Assembly: GCA_963751355.1 (NCBI GenBank)
Contig: CAVVVS010000027.1
Location: forward strand, 1 to 48,766
Origin: CAVVVS01 sp963751355
Lineage (GTDB): Bacteria; Bacteroidota; Ignavibacteria; Ignavibacteriales; Ignavibacteriaceae
Reading direction: 5' to 3'
DNA: 48,766 nt
The first letter of the stretch is position 1, and every line of letters begins with the position of its first letter. Shown piece by piece: positions 1 through 8,157 of this stretch. The notes under the pieces were generated by a model. It was given only the letters and a program-made list of their open reading frames with translations, was not told the DNA's origin and ran no database searches. The position numbers and the translations under genes were made by a program.

Positions 1-191
1 TCGTTTACCTTGACGACGTATTGCTAAGCAGCATGCAGTAATGTTTTTAATCGTAAACCGGCTGTAATTTGTTTGATCACAAAATGAAAAACAGTATTGA
101 GTAAAAATCAAAAAGCTTTAAAAGAAATCTAATAGAGTGGGCGGTATTATTAGGGATTGCAGCAATTCTATATTTCACAGGTTTATATACC

Positions 192-695
192 GTGGTTATC
201 GGTGACATTCAGAAGGTTGTTCTATGGACACACGTAATACAGCCCAACGATGAATTACCCCTGAATAAACAGATACCTGCTAATTATTTTATGCAGCTTA
301 CTAAGTTAAACGGGGAGCCGGCAACGCTGCTGCAGTTCAAACACAAAACCATTTTCATGAATTTTTGGGCTTCATGGTGTCCGCCCTGCAGAGCAGAAAT
401 GCCTACCATACAAAATTTGTACGATAAAATTAAAGATAAGAATATTGTATTCTTAATGATATCTTTAGACGAAGATCGTGCAAAAGCAACAAATTTTATA
501 AAGGATGAAGGATTTACATTCCCGGTGTATTTTATTAACGGTAGCATTCCGGGAGAATATGGAACTACAACAATTCCGACTACTTTTGTTATCTCCCCTT
601 CGGGGAAAATTGTTTTTAAAGAAACAGGAATGGCAAATTATAATTCTGAAAACTTCATTGAAATGTTGCACAAATTAAGCGGTAGCAAACCGTGA
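192..695 (+). CDS. TlpA-type thiol-disulfide oxidoreductase, 5' end interrupted
   Basis: Thioredoxin-fold protein with the redox motif WCPPC (C63 and C66 counted from the GTG at 192) and the cis-proline loop TIPTTF, as in TlpA/ResA proteins that reduce periplasmic disulfides, often for cytochrome c maturation. From GTG192 the protein is 167 residues and lacks a full membrane anchor. The same frame is open upstream from 105 and encodes a hydrophobic segment (IEWAVLLGIAAILYFTGLY, about 132-188) that looks like the usual N-terminal anchor, but there is no ATG, GTG or TTG in it. An ATG at 84 is in frame and separated from it by a single TAA at 102-104. The anchor may therefore be lost by one nonsense change, a base-call error, or a non-canonical start. 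It ends 7 nt before the convergent gene's stop. The family call is firm; the start is not. Confidence 0.85.
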   Translation: MVIGDIQKVVLWTHVIQPNDELPLNKQIPANYFMQLTKLNGEPATLLQFKHKTIFMNFWASWCPPCRAEMPTIQNLYDKIKDKNIVFLMISLDEDRAKATNFIKDEGFTFPVYFINGSIPGEYGTTTIPTTFVISPSGKIVFKETGMANYNSENFIEMLHKLSGSKP

Positions 696-702
696 ATTTG
701 AT

Positions 703-1419
703 CTACTTATTTTGTCGCGGACTCGTACTCTTTTCAAATAAGCTGTCCGGAATTCCCTTATTAACTATATAATTATTGTAAGAAACAATAACCTTCCCGG
801 TGTTTTCTTCCGGCTTTTTTGTTTCTTGATTTTCTTGCTGATTATCCCCGATATTATTCCGCATAGGAGAGCGAAATCTTAATCTCTCCGTATTAAAAGT
901 AAAAATCATTTGGCTCGGCAGCGGATAATTCATACCGGGTGTGTCGTATTTCATATAAAGAGTAAATGTACCGTTCACTTTTGTAGATGATTCAACTTTC
1001 CGGATAACATACTTCTGTTCATCTATCCAGAAAGTAGTTAATACAACATCACTGTTATCTTCCAGCGGGATAGTTTTTATTACGTAAGTCTTATAACCGT
1101 AAACAGTATCTTCCTTGCTAAAAATAGCGGTATACTTCTTTTTTAAAAAAGAGACCGGTGAAAAATTCAATCCTTCTTTTGGTAAGAGAGCGAATTGGTC
1201 TGACTTAATCTTCACCTTGTCCGGCTGCTTAAAGTAAATTTTAGCATTTGAATCCGGAACCTTTAAAAAACTAACATCAATTTTTATATAAACATCAACC
1301 TGGTAATCTTTAATCTTATTAAAATTTTCTTTTACTTTATTTAATATTGCATCCGGATCTTTTGTCTGTCCGAGAATTATACTCACACTTATGAAAAAAA
1401 GTACTAAAATACGTTTCAT
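703..1419 (-). CDS. LolA-like secreted outer-membrane lipoprotein-sorting-type protein
   Basis: The ATG at 1419 is chosen because GGAGAAAG lies about 7 nt before it and it starts directly with a signal peptide (MKRILVLFFISVSIILGQ); an in-frame start at 1440 adds seven polar residues. The mature part (about 220 residues) has the LolA/RseB-like pattern: an opening DPDAILNKVKENFNKIKDYQ helix, then beta-strands with a KQPDKVKIKS segment and a WIDEQKYVIRKVE strand, typical of proteins that bind lipid or acyl chains in the periplasm. The tail is rich in Q, E and N. It lies 72 nt downstream of the ABC permease gene, so it may be co-transcribed with the exporter. Substrate unknown. Alternative: a LolA-fold protein unrelated to lipoprotein sorting. 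Confidence 0.65.
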   Translation of the reverse strand: MKRILVLFFISVSIILGQTKDPDAILNKVKENFNKIKDYQVDVYIKIDVSFLKVPDSNAKIYFKQPDKVKIKSDQFALLPKEGLNFSPVSFLKKKYTAIFSKEDTVYGYKTYVIKTIPLEDNSDVVLTTFWIDEQKYVIRKVESSTKVNGTFTLYMKYDTPGMNYPLPSQMIFTFNTERLRFRSPMRNNIGDNQQENQETKKPEENTGKVIVSYNNYIVNKGIPDSLFEKSTSPRQNK

Positions 1420-1490
1420 GTTTCTTTCTCCGGTTTTCAAGTACGTGTAACTGTTCCGGGTATATTATACTTAATCTTAAACTAATTTTC

Positions 1491-2330
1491 TTACGTCAAA
1501 ATATCTTTCTTTTGAAATATATATGCAGCTATCGCAAAAAGACCGACCAGGTATGCCGATAAAATTAATGTTGCTTTTACAATTTGTACGGTATCAGGCG
1601 GTTTGTCGAAAAATGCTTTCCAGGTATTCATATAATTAGTAAAGAGATATGGCTTTATTGTCTCAAACAAATTAATGTTGATTGCTGAAATTATAAAAAA
1701 CACAATAATTACAGTCATGGTAGTAATTATGGGACCGATAGCATTTTCAACAAGAGCCGAAAAAAGAAAAGCAAGTGCGGTAACCACTCCCATACTCAGT
1801 GCGGCAAATCCGTATGCAAGAAGGAATCTCCAAATTATATCATTTTTCGCAAGAACAATAATTACGTTTTGTTTAAGTACAATTAATTCGCCGCTGCCGA
1901 AAATTAATAATCCCGCTCCCATACTCATGACAGCAAGAAATAATATTAATAGCGCAGAATATATGAGACCGGCAAGAAATTTAGCACTCACTAATTTAAA
2001 CCGGGAAACCGGTCTTGTTATCAACATCCGGTAAGTACCCGATGTAGCTTCTCCAGCAAGTAAATCACCTGCAACCAATGTGATTAAAAACGGGATGTGA
2101 ATTGCCAGGCTGTTTAATATCATATGAGAGATAAAATACCCATTCAACAAATTTCCGACAAAAACAAAAGACTGTTGAAGCTGCCTGGTTATATAATGGA
2201 TCGAATGCTGTCCTTCAAGATACATCGCCAGTTGAACAATGGAAACTAATAAGGCAATAGCAATAAAGCCGATATATGTACGCCATTTTTTGAATATTTT
2301 ATATAATTCAATATTTATTAATGTAATCAT
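1491..2330 (-). CDS. ABC-2 type transporter permease
   Basis: About 279 residues with roughly six hydrophobic segments (near 19-37, 60-88, 112-150, 170-200, 205-225, 255-272). The cytoplasmic stretch AGEATSGTYRMLITRPVSR is the typical coupling region of ABC-2/NosY-like permeases. It is the membrane half of an exporter whose ATPase is encoded immediately upstream. The ATG at 2330 overlaps the ATPase stop codon as TGATG, which implies translational coupling; a TTG one codon earlier is possible but unnecessary. Substrate cannot be read from the sequence; this family exports drugs, lipids or peptides. Confidence 0.85.
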   Translation of the reverse strand: MITLINIELYKIFKKWRTYIGFIAIALLVSIVQLAMYLEGQHSIHYITRQLQQSFVFVGNLLNGYFISHMILNSLAIHIPFLITLVAGDLLAGEATSGTYRMLITRPVSRFKLVSAKFLAGLIYSALLILFLAVMSMGAGLLIFGSGELIVLKQNVIIVLAKNDIIWRFLLAYGFAALSMGVVTALAFLFSALVENAIGPIITTMTVIIVFFIISAININLFETIKPYLFTNYMNTWKAFFDKPPDTVQIVKATLILSAYLVGLFAIAAYIFQKKDILT

Positions 2331-3262
2331 CAAACTTCTTTATCAGTAATGTTTAAAAAATATTCTTCAAGAGATCGTTTGGGAATAACGGCGCTTACAG
2401 CCACCTCATTCTCAACCAGGTATTTGTTTAATCCGGCAATCTGATCATCTTCCAGATTGAAAATAATTCTTCCATCTTCATAACTATCTAAATCGTTAAT
2501 CCAATTTGTAGTTGACAATATATTTCTCGCTCTTTCCACATTATCCACTTCAAAAGTGACCTGCAATTTGTTCAAGTTCAGCAGTTCTTTCACTTCCCCT
2601 TCCACAATTTTTGCACCCTTGTTAATTATTATCATTCTTTTCGCCACCATTTCAACTTCATAGAGAATGTGAGATGAGAGAAAAATAGTTTTATTTTCTT
2701 CCTTGCTTAAACGAAGGATTAAATCTCTTATCTCCTTCATTCCCTGCGGATCAAGTCCGGTGGTCGGTTCATCTAAAATAATTAATTCGGGATTATGCAG
2801 AAGTGCTTGAGCTATTCCAAGGCGCTGCTTCATACCGTGAGAAAAAGTTTTAACCTTACTTTTGTAGCGTTTCTCAAGACCCACCAGCTCCAGTATTTCC
2901 ATTATTCGCTTTTTTGAAGTGTTTGTTTTGGATAATCTACCGAGAATTTCGAGATTTTTATAAGCGCTTAAATACCCGTAAAAATCCGGTTTCTCTACAA
3001 TAGCACCTATATTGCGCAGTACCTCATTTCTATTTTTTATAAGTGATTTCCCGAATAATTTTATGGTGCCTTCGGTAGGGGAAATCAATGAAAGAAGCAT
3101 TCGTATTGTGGTACTCTTTCCTGCACCGTTAGGGCCTAAAAAGCCAAACACATCCCCCTTGAAAACCGATAGACTCAGGTTATCGACAGCTTTTACGTCC
3201 TTAAATTGTTTGGAGAGATTTTCTATCTCAATTACTTTATCAGTACTCACAAAATTTCCCAA
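2330..3262 (-). CDS. ABC transporter ATP-binding protein
   Basis: Complete ABC ATPase of 310 residues: Walker A GPNGAGKST (residues 43-51), signature FSHGMKQR (variant of LSGGQ), Walker B LIILDEPTTGLDP, and H-loop SSHILYEVE. The C-terminal 90 residues form the extra domain usual in CcmA/NatA-like exporters. It energises the ABC-2 permease encoded next. The first codon is TTG at 3262, with AAAGGT 5 nt upstream; a GTG at 3250 preceded by GGGA is an alternative start that would remove four residues. The gene heads the ABC (plus LolA-like) group and is followed, going upstream, by a long non-coding region where its promoter should lie. Confidence 0.92.
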   Translation of the reverse strand: MGNFVSTDKVIEIENLSKQFKDVKAVDNLSLSVFKGDVFGFLGPNGAGKSTTIRMLLSLISPTEGTIKLFGKSLIKNRNEVLRNIGAIVEKPDFYGYLSAYKNLEILGRLSKTNTSKKRIMEILELVGLEKRYKSKVKTFSHGMKQRLGIAQALLHNPELIILDEPTTGLDPQGMKEIRDLILRLSKEENKTIFLSSHILYEVEMVAKRMIIINKGAKIVEGEVKELLNLNKLQVTFEVDNVERARNILSTTNWINDLDSYEDGRIIFNLEDDQIAGLNKYLVENEVAVSAVIPKRSLEEYFLNITDKEV

Positions 3263-4146
3263 TTATTACCTTTAAAGTTAGCTTAATTTATACGAACTTA
3301 CTAAAGAAAATTGGTGCGGGAAGTAGTAAACTTTCAATCATTGTAACTCACACGGCACATAGCTAATATTGAACCACACACATTCAAATAAGTTTTGGTC
3401 TTCCAAAAGAATTCTTCGGGAAACAGGGGAAAGTGTGAAAACGGTATCCCGGATTTTTCCATTGATTGTAAGACAATTTTAAAAAATAGTATATATGAAA
3501 AAAAATTCATATTTTATTTAAAGCAAGTAGATAACAGAGAATTTTCAAAATTAATTTAATCCATTTAGATCACAAAAAATAATTATTTTTTTTGTTATCA
3601 TTTTAAATTATTGAATTAACCCAAAAAGAATTATTTTCTCGAAGGTTTTATTAAAATAACTTTTTCCGCATCTTAATTCGTTATTCTTAGTTATATCATA
3701 TTAAACAATAATCAATCTGCGCTTTTGCCATTGTTAATCAGTATTAAATTATCTGAAAAGAGTTTCCGGCAGAATTTTGAATAAGTTTCATAGACCTGAA
3801 ACAGGATCCCGGGTATGTTAAAAAGTAGACGGGTTATGTCGAAATAACATAAAATGTATTTATAGAATTTTAAATAACTAAAGAATTAATTTTCTCTTTT
3901 TATAAAATAATATTAACTTGCACTCAAGTTTTTCGAACGGATAAAAGAAACAAAAAGTGTTTTCGATTCTATTTTACTTGTAATTTTTTTTCATTAAGAT
4001 TATCCATGTTTTGAGAGGGAGTTTAAAATATGCATGACCTCATTTCTATAAGGGGAAATGGTTTAACTCAAATTCTACTGAATAATCTTCTTAGTAATGT
4101 GATAATAAATTAGATATATTAATAATTTTAAGTACGGGAGTATTTC
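3263..4146. other. Long intergenic region between divergent ABC exporter and nrdJ
   Basis: 884 nt, strongly AT-rich, without a convincing long reading frame. It should hold two outward promoters. Small inverted repeats can be seen: GTTTCA-6nt-TGAAAC at 3785-3802 and TTATGT-7nt-ACATAA at 3834-3852. The last 120 nt contain a short candidate leader ORF (4030-4113). I do not see an NrdR-box pair or a convincing cobalamin riboswitch. Confidence 0.6.
4030..4113 (+). CDS. Candidate 27-residue leader peptide upstream of nrdJ
   Basis: An ATG at 4030 is preceded by GAGAGGGAG (4013-4021) with 8 nt spacing, one of the strongest ribosome-binding sites in this part of the window. The frame runs 27 codons (begins MHDLISIRGNGLTQ) to TAG at 4111 and ends 33 nt before the nrdJ ATG. 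It resembles no protein I know. The good ribosome-binding site in an otherwise non-coding AT-rich stretch suggests a leader peptide or small protein, but a chance ORF of this length is entirely possible. Confidence 0.3.
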   Translation: MHDLISIRGNGLTQILLNNLLSNVIIN

Positions 4147-7100
4147 ATGCAAATTGATAGACATTTCACTGAGACAGGCAAAGATCCGCTGGCAGCATTT
4201 GAATTTGTCAAAAGAGTTTCTGAAATAAAAAACCCTGACGGTTCAATTGTTTTTAAAATGGAGGATGTTGTAGTTCCTTCTCAATGGTCTCAAGTGGCAA
4301 CAGATATTATAGCGCAGAAATACTTTAGAAAGGCGGGTGTACCTAAATTATTAAAAAAAGCTAAAGAAAAAGGAATACCTGCATGGCTTCAACCTTCGAT
4401 TGCAGATACTGATAGGTTAGAGCAACTTTCTGAAAAAGAAAGATTTTCTTCGGAAACCGATGCTCGTCATGTTTTTCACAGGTTAGCAGGCTGCTGGACC
4501 TACTGGGGTTTTAAAGCTAATTATTTCGACACGGAAGATGATGCCAAGGCTTTTTATGATGAAATGATTTTTATGCTTGCTAATCAGATGGCAGCTCCGA
4601 ATAGTCCACAATGGTTCAATACAGGTTTACATTGGGCATACGGCATAACCGGACCGTCTCAAGGTCATTATTATGTCGATTACAAAACAGGGGAACTAAC
4701 TGCATCTAGTGATGCATATTCTCATCCTCAGCCTCATGCCTGCTTTATTCAATCGGTAAAGGATGATTTGGTAAATAGTGGCGGAATTATGGATCTGTGG
4801 GTGCGGGAAGCACGTTTGTTTAAATACGGATCCGGAACAGGCTCCAACTTCTCCGAAATCAGAGGTGCAAACGAACCGTTAAGCGGCGGAGGTAAATCTT
4901 CCGGTCTGATGTCGTTCTTGAGGATCGGAGACCGTTCTGCGGGAGCCATAAAATCAGGCGGTACAACCAGAAGAGCTGCTAAAATGGTTACCCTGGATAT
5001 GGATCATCCCGATATTGAAGAATATATTAATTGGAAAGTTATAGAAGAACAAAAAGTTGCCTCACTGGTAGTAGGTTCCAACCTTTGCAACTATCATTTA
5101 AACTCAATAATGAAAGCTTGTTATGAAGAACACCCGGAGAATGACCGGTTCAATAAAAAATTTAATAAAAAACTTAAACATGCAGTTATTGAAGCCAGGA
5201 AAGCTCAGATACCCAACAATTATATAGAAAGAGTAATTCAACTAGCAAAATTAGGTTTCAAATCAATTGAATTCCCTACTTACGATACCGATTGGAATTC
5301 TGAAGCTTATACTACTGTTGCCGGTCAAAATTCAAATAACTCTGTTCGAGTTTCAAATGATTTTATGAATGCCGTAATCGACGATGGTAAATGGAATCTC
5401 TATTGGCGTGTAGAGAAGAAAAACGCAAAAAAAGAAAACAGGGAGCCAAAATCTTGCAAAACTTTGGATGCTAGGGATTTATGGGAGCAAATTGGATATT
5501 CTGCCTGGTCAAGTGCCGATCCCGGAATGCAATACCATACAACAATAAATGAATGGCACACCTGCCCTGAAGATGGTGAAATAAAAGCTTCCAATCCATG
5601 CAGTGAATACATGTTTTTGGATGATACCGCTTGTAACCTGGCTTCTTTAAATGTTGTAAAATTTTACGATACCAAAAGTCACAAATTTAATATAGAAAAA
5701 TATAGGCATGCAACCAGATTATGGACCATTGTCCTCGAAGTGAGTGTTATGATGGCACAATTTCCGAGTAAAGAAATTGCCCAGCTTAGCTACGAATTCA
5801 GAACTTTAGGACTCGGATATGCAAACCTCGGTTCGCTGTTGATGCTTCAAGGCATACCGTATGACAGTAATGAAGCATTTGCAATCTGCGGTGCACTAAC
5901 TTCAATAATGCACATGAGTTCATATGCTGCTTCCGCAGAAATGGCGAAGGAATTGAGTCCTTTTCCGAAATATGAAAAGAATAAAAATCACATGCTTCGT
6001 GTGCTTAGGAATCATAGAAGGGCCGCTTATAATGTACCTAATGAAGAATATGAAGGTTTAAGTATTTACCCGGTCGGTATTGATCCTAAATACTGCCCAT
6101 CCGATCTTTTAAAAGCTGCCAGGGAAGATGCGGATAGAGCTGTTGAACTCGGCACACAATACGGATTTAGGAATGCACAGGTTACAGTTATTGCACCTAC
6201 CGGTACTATCGGTTTAGTAATGGATTGTGATACAACCGGCGTAGAGCCAGATTATGCTTTGGTTAAATTCAAGAAATTAGCGGGCGGCGGTTATTTCAAG
6301 ATAATTAACCAATCAATTCCTCCGGCATTGGATAGATTGGGATACAATAAGGATCAAATAAAAGAAATCGTAAAATATGCCAAAGGTGCAGGCACACTTG
6401 AAGGATGTCCCTATATTAATCACGAATCTTTAAAAGCAAAAGGATTCACCGAGGAGGCATTATCTAAAATCGATAAAGCGCTCCCTTCTGTGTTCGAAAT
6501 AGGTTTTGCATTCAATAAATTCACACTCGGTAAGGATTATATCATCAAAAAACTCGGAATAAAAGAAGATGATGTAGATTCTTTTGATTTTAACCTTCTT
6601 ACTGCGTTGGGTTTCTCCAAGCAGGAAGTCGCTTCGGCTAACGATTATGTTTGCGGAACAATGACTATCGAAGGTGCACCCTTCCTCAAACACGAACATT
6701 ATCCTGTATTCGACTGTGCTAATAAGTGCGGTAAAAAAGGTGCCCGCTTTATTCGTCCCATTGCACACATTAAAATGATGGCAGCAGCACAGCCGTTTAT
6801 CTCCGGTGCTATTTCTAAAACAATAAACTATCCCAATCAAGCAAGCGTTGAAGACATAAAAGATGCTTATCTGCAATCATGGAAACTAGGCATAAAGGCA
6901 AATGCTTTATACAGGGATGGTTCCAAACTCTCCCAACCATTGAATTCAATCAGTGAAGAAGAGATTGAAGCAATCATGGAAGATAAAGAAAACAATGATA
7001 TTGTTAAAATTGCCGAAAAAATTATTCATAGATATATTGCGAAAAGAAGAAGACTACCGGATAGAAGAACCGGGTACACGCAAAAAGCTAAAATAAACGG

Positions 7101-7734
7101 ACAATCTGTTTATATCAGAACAGGAGAATATGATAACGGTCAATTGGGTGAAATATTTATAGATATGCACCGGGAAGGTGCTGCATTCAGAAGTTTATTA
7201 AATTGTTTTGCAATCTCCATCTCATTGGGTTTACAGCACGGTGTACCGCTTGAAGAATTTGTGGATGCATTTGTATTTACAAGGTTTGAGCCCAGTGGAA
7301 TTGTTAGTGGGAATGCAAAAATTAAAATGGCTACTTCAGTAATAGATTATATTTTTAGAGAACTTGCCGTGGCTTATTTAGGCAGGCACGATTTGGCTCA
7401 TGTAGAGCCGGATGAACCAACATCAAAATCTTCACCGGGTATTGTGAAAAAATTTGTGGAACCCGATTATGTCAGCGAAGAGGTTGTAAGCCAAAGATTA
7501 GTTGAAATTGATAAAAACAAGTCCAAATCATATAATTATAAATTATCTTCCGATGAATCTGTTGATCGCGGCAAAGCAATTGGAGCATCGAATAGTATAC
7601 AAACAAAAGTACGCCAGGCAATTGAAAAAGGCTACACTGGAGATATTTGTCCCGAATGCCAGAGCATGACGATGGTGAGAAACGGGACATGCTTGAAATG
7701 TATGACATGTGGTTCCACATCAGGCTGCAGTTAA
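4147..7734 (+). CDS. nrdJ: Adenosylcobalamin-dependent (class II) ribonucleotide reductase
   Basis: 1195-residue class II enzyme that reduces ribonucleotides to deoxyribonucleotides using an adenosylcobalamin-derived thiyl radical, without oxygen dependence. Visible elements: the first redox cysteine in PHACFI (C199), the active-site motif NPCSE (N483, C485, E487), the second redox cysteine in DTACNLASLN (C496), and the PTGTIGL loop. A TSCPD-type domain follows (about residues 985-1095). The C-terminal cysteine-rich tail (C1168, C1171, C1182, C1185, C1188, C1194) probably combines a zinc ribbon with the shuttle cysteines that re-reduce the active site. The length matches the long NrdJ form. 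The ATG has GGGAG 7 nt upstream. It is monocistronic, ended by a strong hairpin terminator, and no NrdR or AdoCbl riboswitch was recognised upstream. No intein or frameshift is seen. Confidence 0.97.
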   Translation: MQIDRHFTETGKDPLAAFEFVKRVSEIKNPDGSIVFKMEDVVVPSQWSQVATDIIAQKYFRKAGVPKLLKKAKEKGIPAWLQPSIADTDRLEQLSEKERFSSETDARHVFHRLAGCWTYWGFKANYFDTEDDAKAFYDEMIFMLANQMAAPNSPQWFNTGLHWAYGITGPSQGHYYVDYKTGELTASSDAYSHPQPHACFIQSVKDDLVNSGGIMDLWVREARLFKYGSGTGSNFSEIRGANEPLSGGGKSSGLMSFLRIGDRSAGAIKSGGTTRRAAKMVTLDMDHPDIEEYINWKVIEEQKVASLVVGSNLCNYHLNSIMKACYEEHPENDRFNKKFNKKLKHAVIEARKAQIPNNYIERVIQLAKLGFKSIEFPTYDTDWNSEAYTTVAGQNSNNSVRVSNDFMNAVIDDGKWNLYWRVEKKNAKKENREPKSCKTLDARDLWEQIGYSAWSSADPGMQYHTTINEWHTCPEDGEIKASNPCSEYMFLDDTACNLASLNVVKFYDTKSHKFNIEKYRHATRLWTIVLEVSVMMAQFPSKEIAQLSYEFRTLGLGYANLGSLLMLQGIPYDSNEAFAICGALTSIMHMSSYAASAEMAKELSPFPKYEKNKNHMLRVLRNHRRAAYNVPNEEYEGLSIYPVGIDPKYCPSDLLKAAREDADRAVELGTQYGFRNAQVTVIAPTGTIGLVMDCDTTGVEPDYALVKFKKLAGGGYFKIINQSIPPALDRLGYNKDQIKEIVKYAKGAGTLEGCPYINHESLKAKGFTEEALSKIDKALPSVFEIGFAFNKFTLGKDYIIKKLGIKEDDVDSFDFNLLTALGFSKQEVASANDYVCGTMTIEGAPFLKHEHYPVFDCANKCGKKGARFIRPIAHIKMMAAAQPFISGAISKTINYPNQASVEDIKDAYLQSWKLGIKANALYRDGSKLSQPLNSISEEEIEAIMEDKENNDIVKIAEKIIHRYIAKRRRLPDRRTGYTQKAKINGQSVYIRTGEYDNGQLGEIFIDMHREGAAFRSLLNCFAISISLGLQHGVPLEEFVDAFVFTRFEPSGIVSGNAKIKMATSVIDYIFRELAVAYLGRHDLAHVEPDEPTSKSSPGIVKKFVEPDYVSEEVVSQRLVEIDKNKSKSYNYKLSSDESVDRGKAIGASNSIQTKVRQAIEKGYTGDICPECQSMTMVRNGTCLKCMTCGSTSGCS

Positions 7735-7762
7735 ATTTTTAATTTCCATATATTAAATATTG

Positions 7763-7793
7763 AAGCCGTTCAATCTTGAACGGCTTTTTTTTA
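7763..7793 (+). terminator. Rho-independent terminator of nrdJ
   Basis: Perfect 11-bp stem AAGCCGTTCAA / TTGAACGGCTT (7763-7773 and 7776-7786) followed by a run of T to 7792, 28 nt after the nrdJ stop codon. Confidence 0.93.
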
Positions 7794-8157
7794 TTTACAG
7801 AAAAATTCAACCAGTTCGATTTCCTGATAATATAACTTCATAGAAAAATATATCAAAGCAACGAGCGGTTTTCAAATCAAGTGGGAAATAATAAAATTTT
7901 TTACCTAAGAACTTTCAAATTATTTTCATACATTTGGAACAACAACTTAAAAAATTACCCGTTAAACTTGTAGGTGATTTAACTATTTTTAAGCTAACTT
8001 TAAACTTCGTCTGTTCAAGCGGATTTTGATTTTTTCACTCCCAAAAGGAAGGGAATTAAACCAGCCGGATATTTTACCAAATATTCTTGCATGTCATATT
8101 CCTCAATACGTAAAATTTACCTCGCTCAGACAGTTTTTATTTTAGGAAAACTTCAGA
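7794..8157. other. Intergenic region before the 601-residue gene
   Basis: About 360 nt, AT-rich, no credible ORF on either strand. It must hold the promoter of the downstream gene; no clear operator or riboswitch was recognised. Confidence 0.6.

Noticed and set aside
3..41. Open frame ending VYLDDVLLSSMQ at the left edge, possibly a gene end
   Set aside because: Only 12 codons are visible, and no family can be recognised.
3415..3470. Possible cobalamin riboswitch (GGGAA...GGTATCCCGG) upstream of nrdJ
   Set aside because: Only fragments of the consensus are seen; the B12 box and the GCCACTG segment are absent and the distance to nrdJ is about 700 nt.
4147..7734. Intein or frameshift in the long nrdJ
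   Set aside because: The length matches the long class II enzyme; motifs are in order with no splicing-domain signature.
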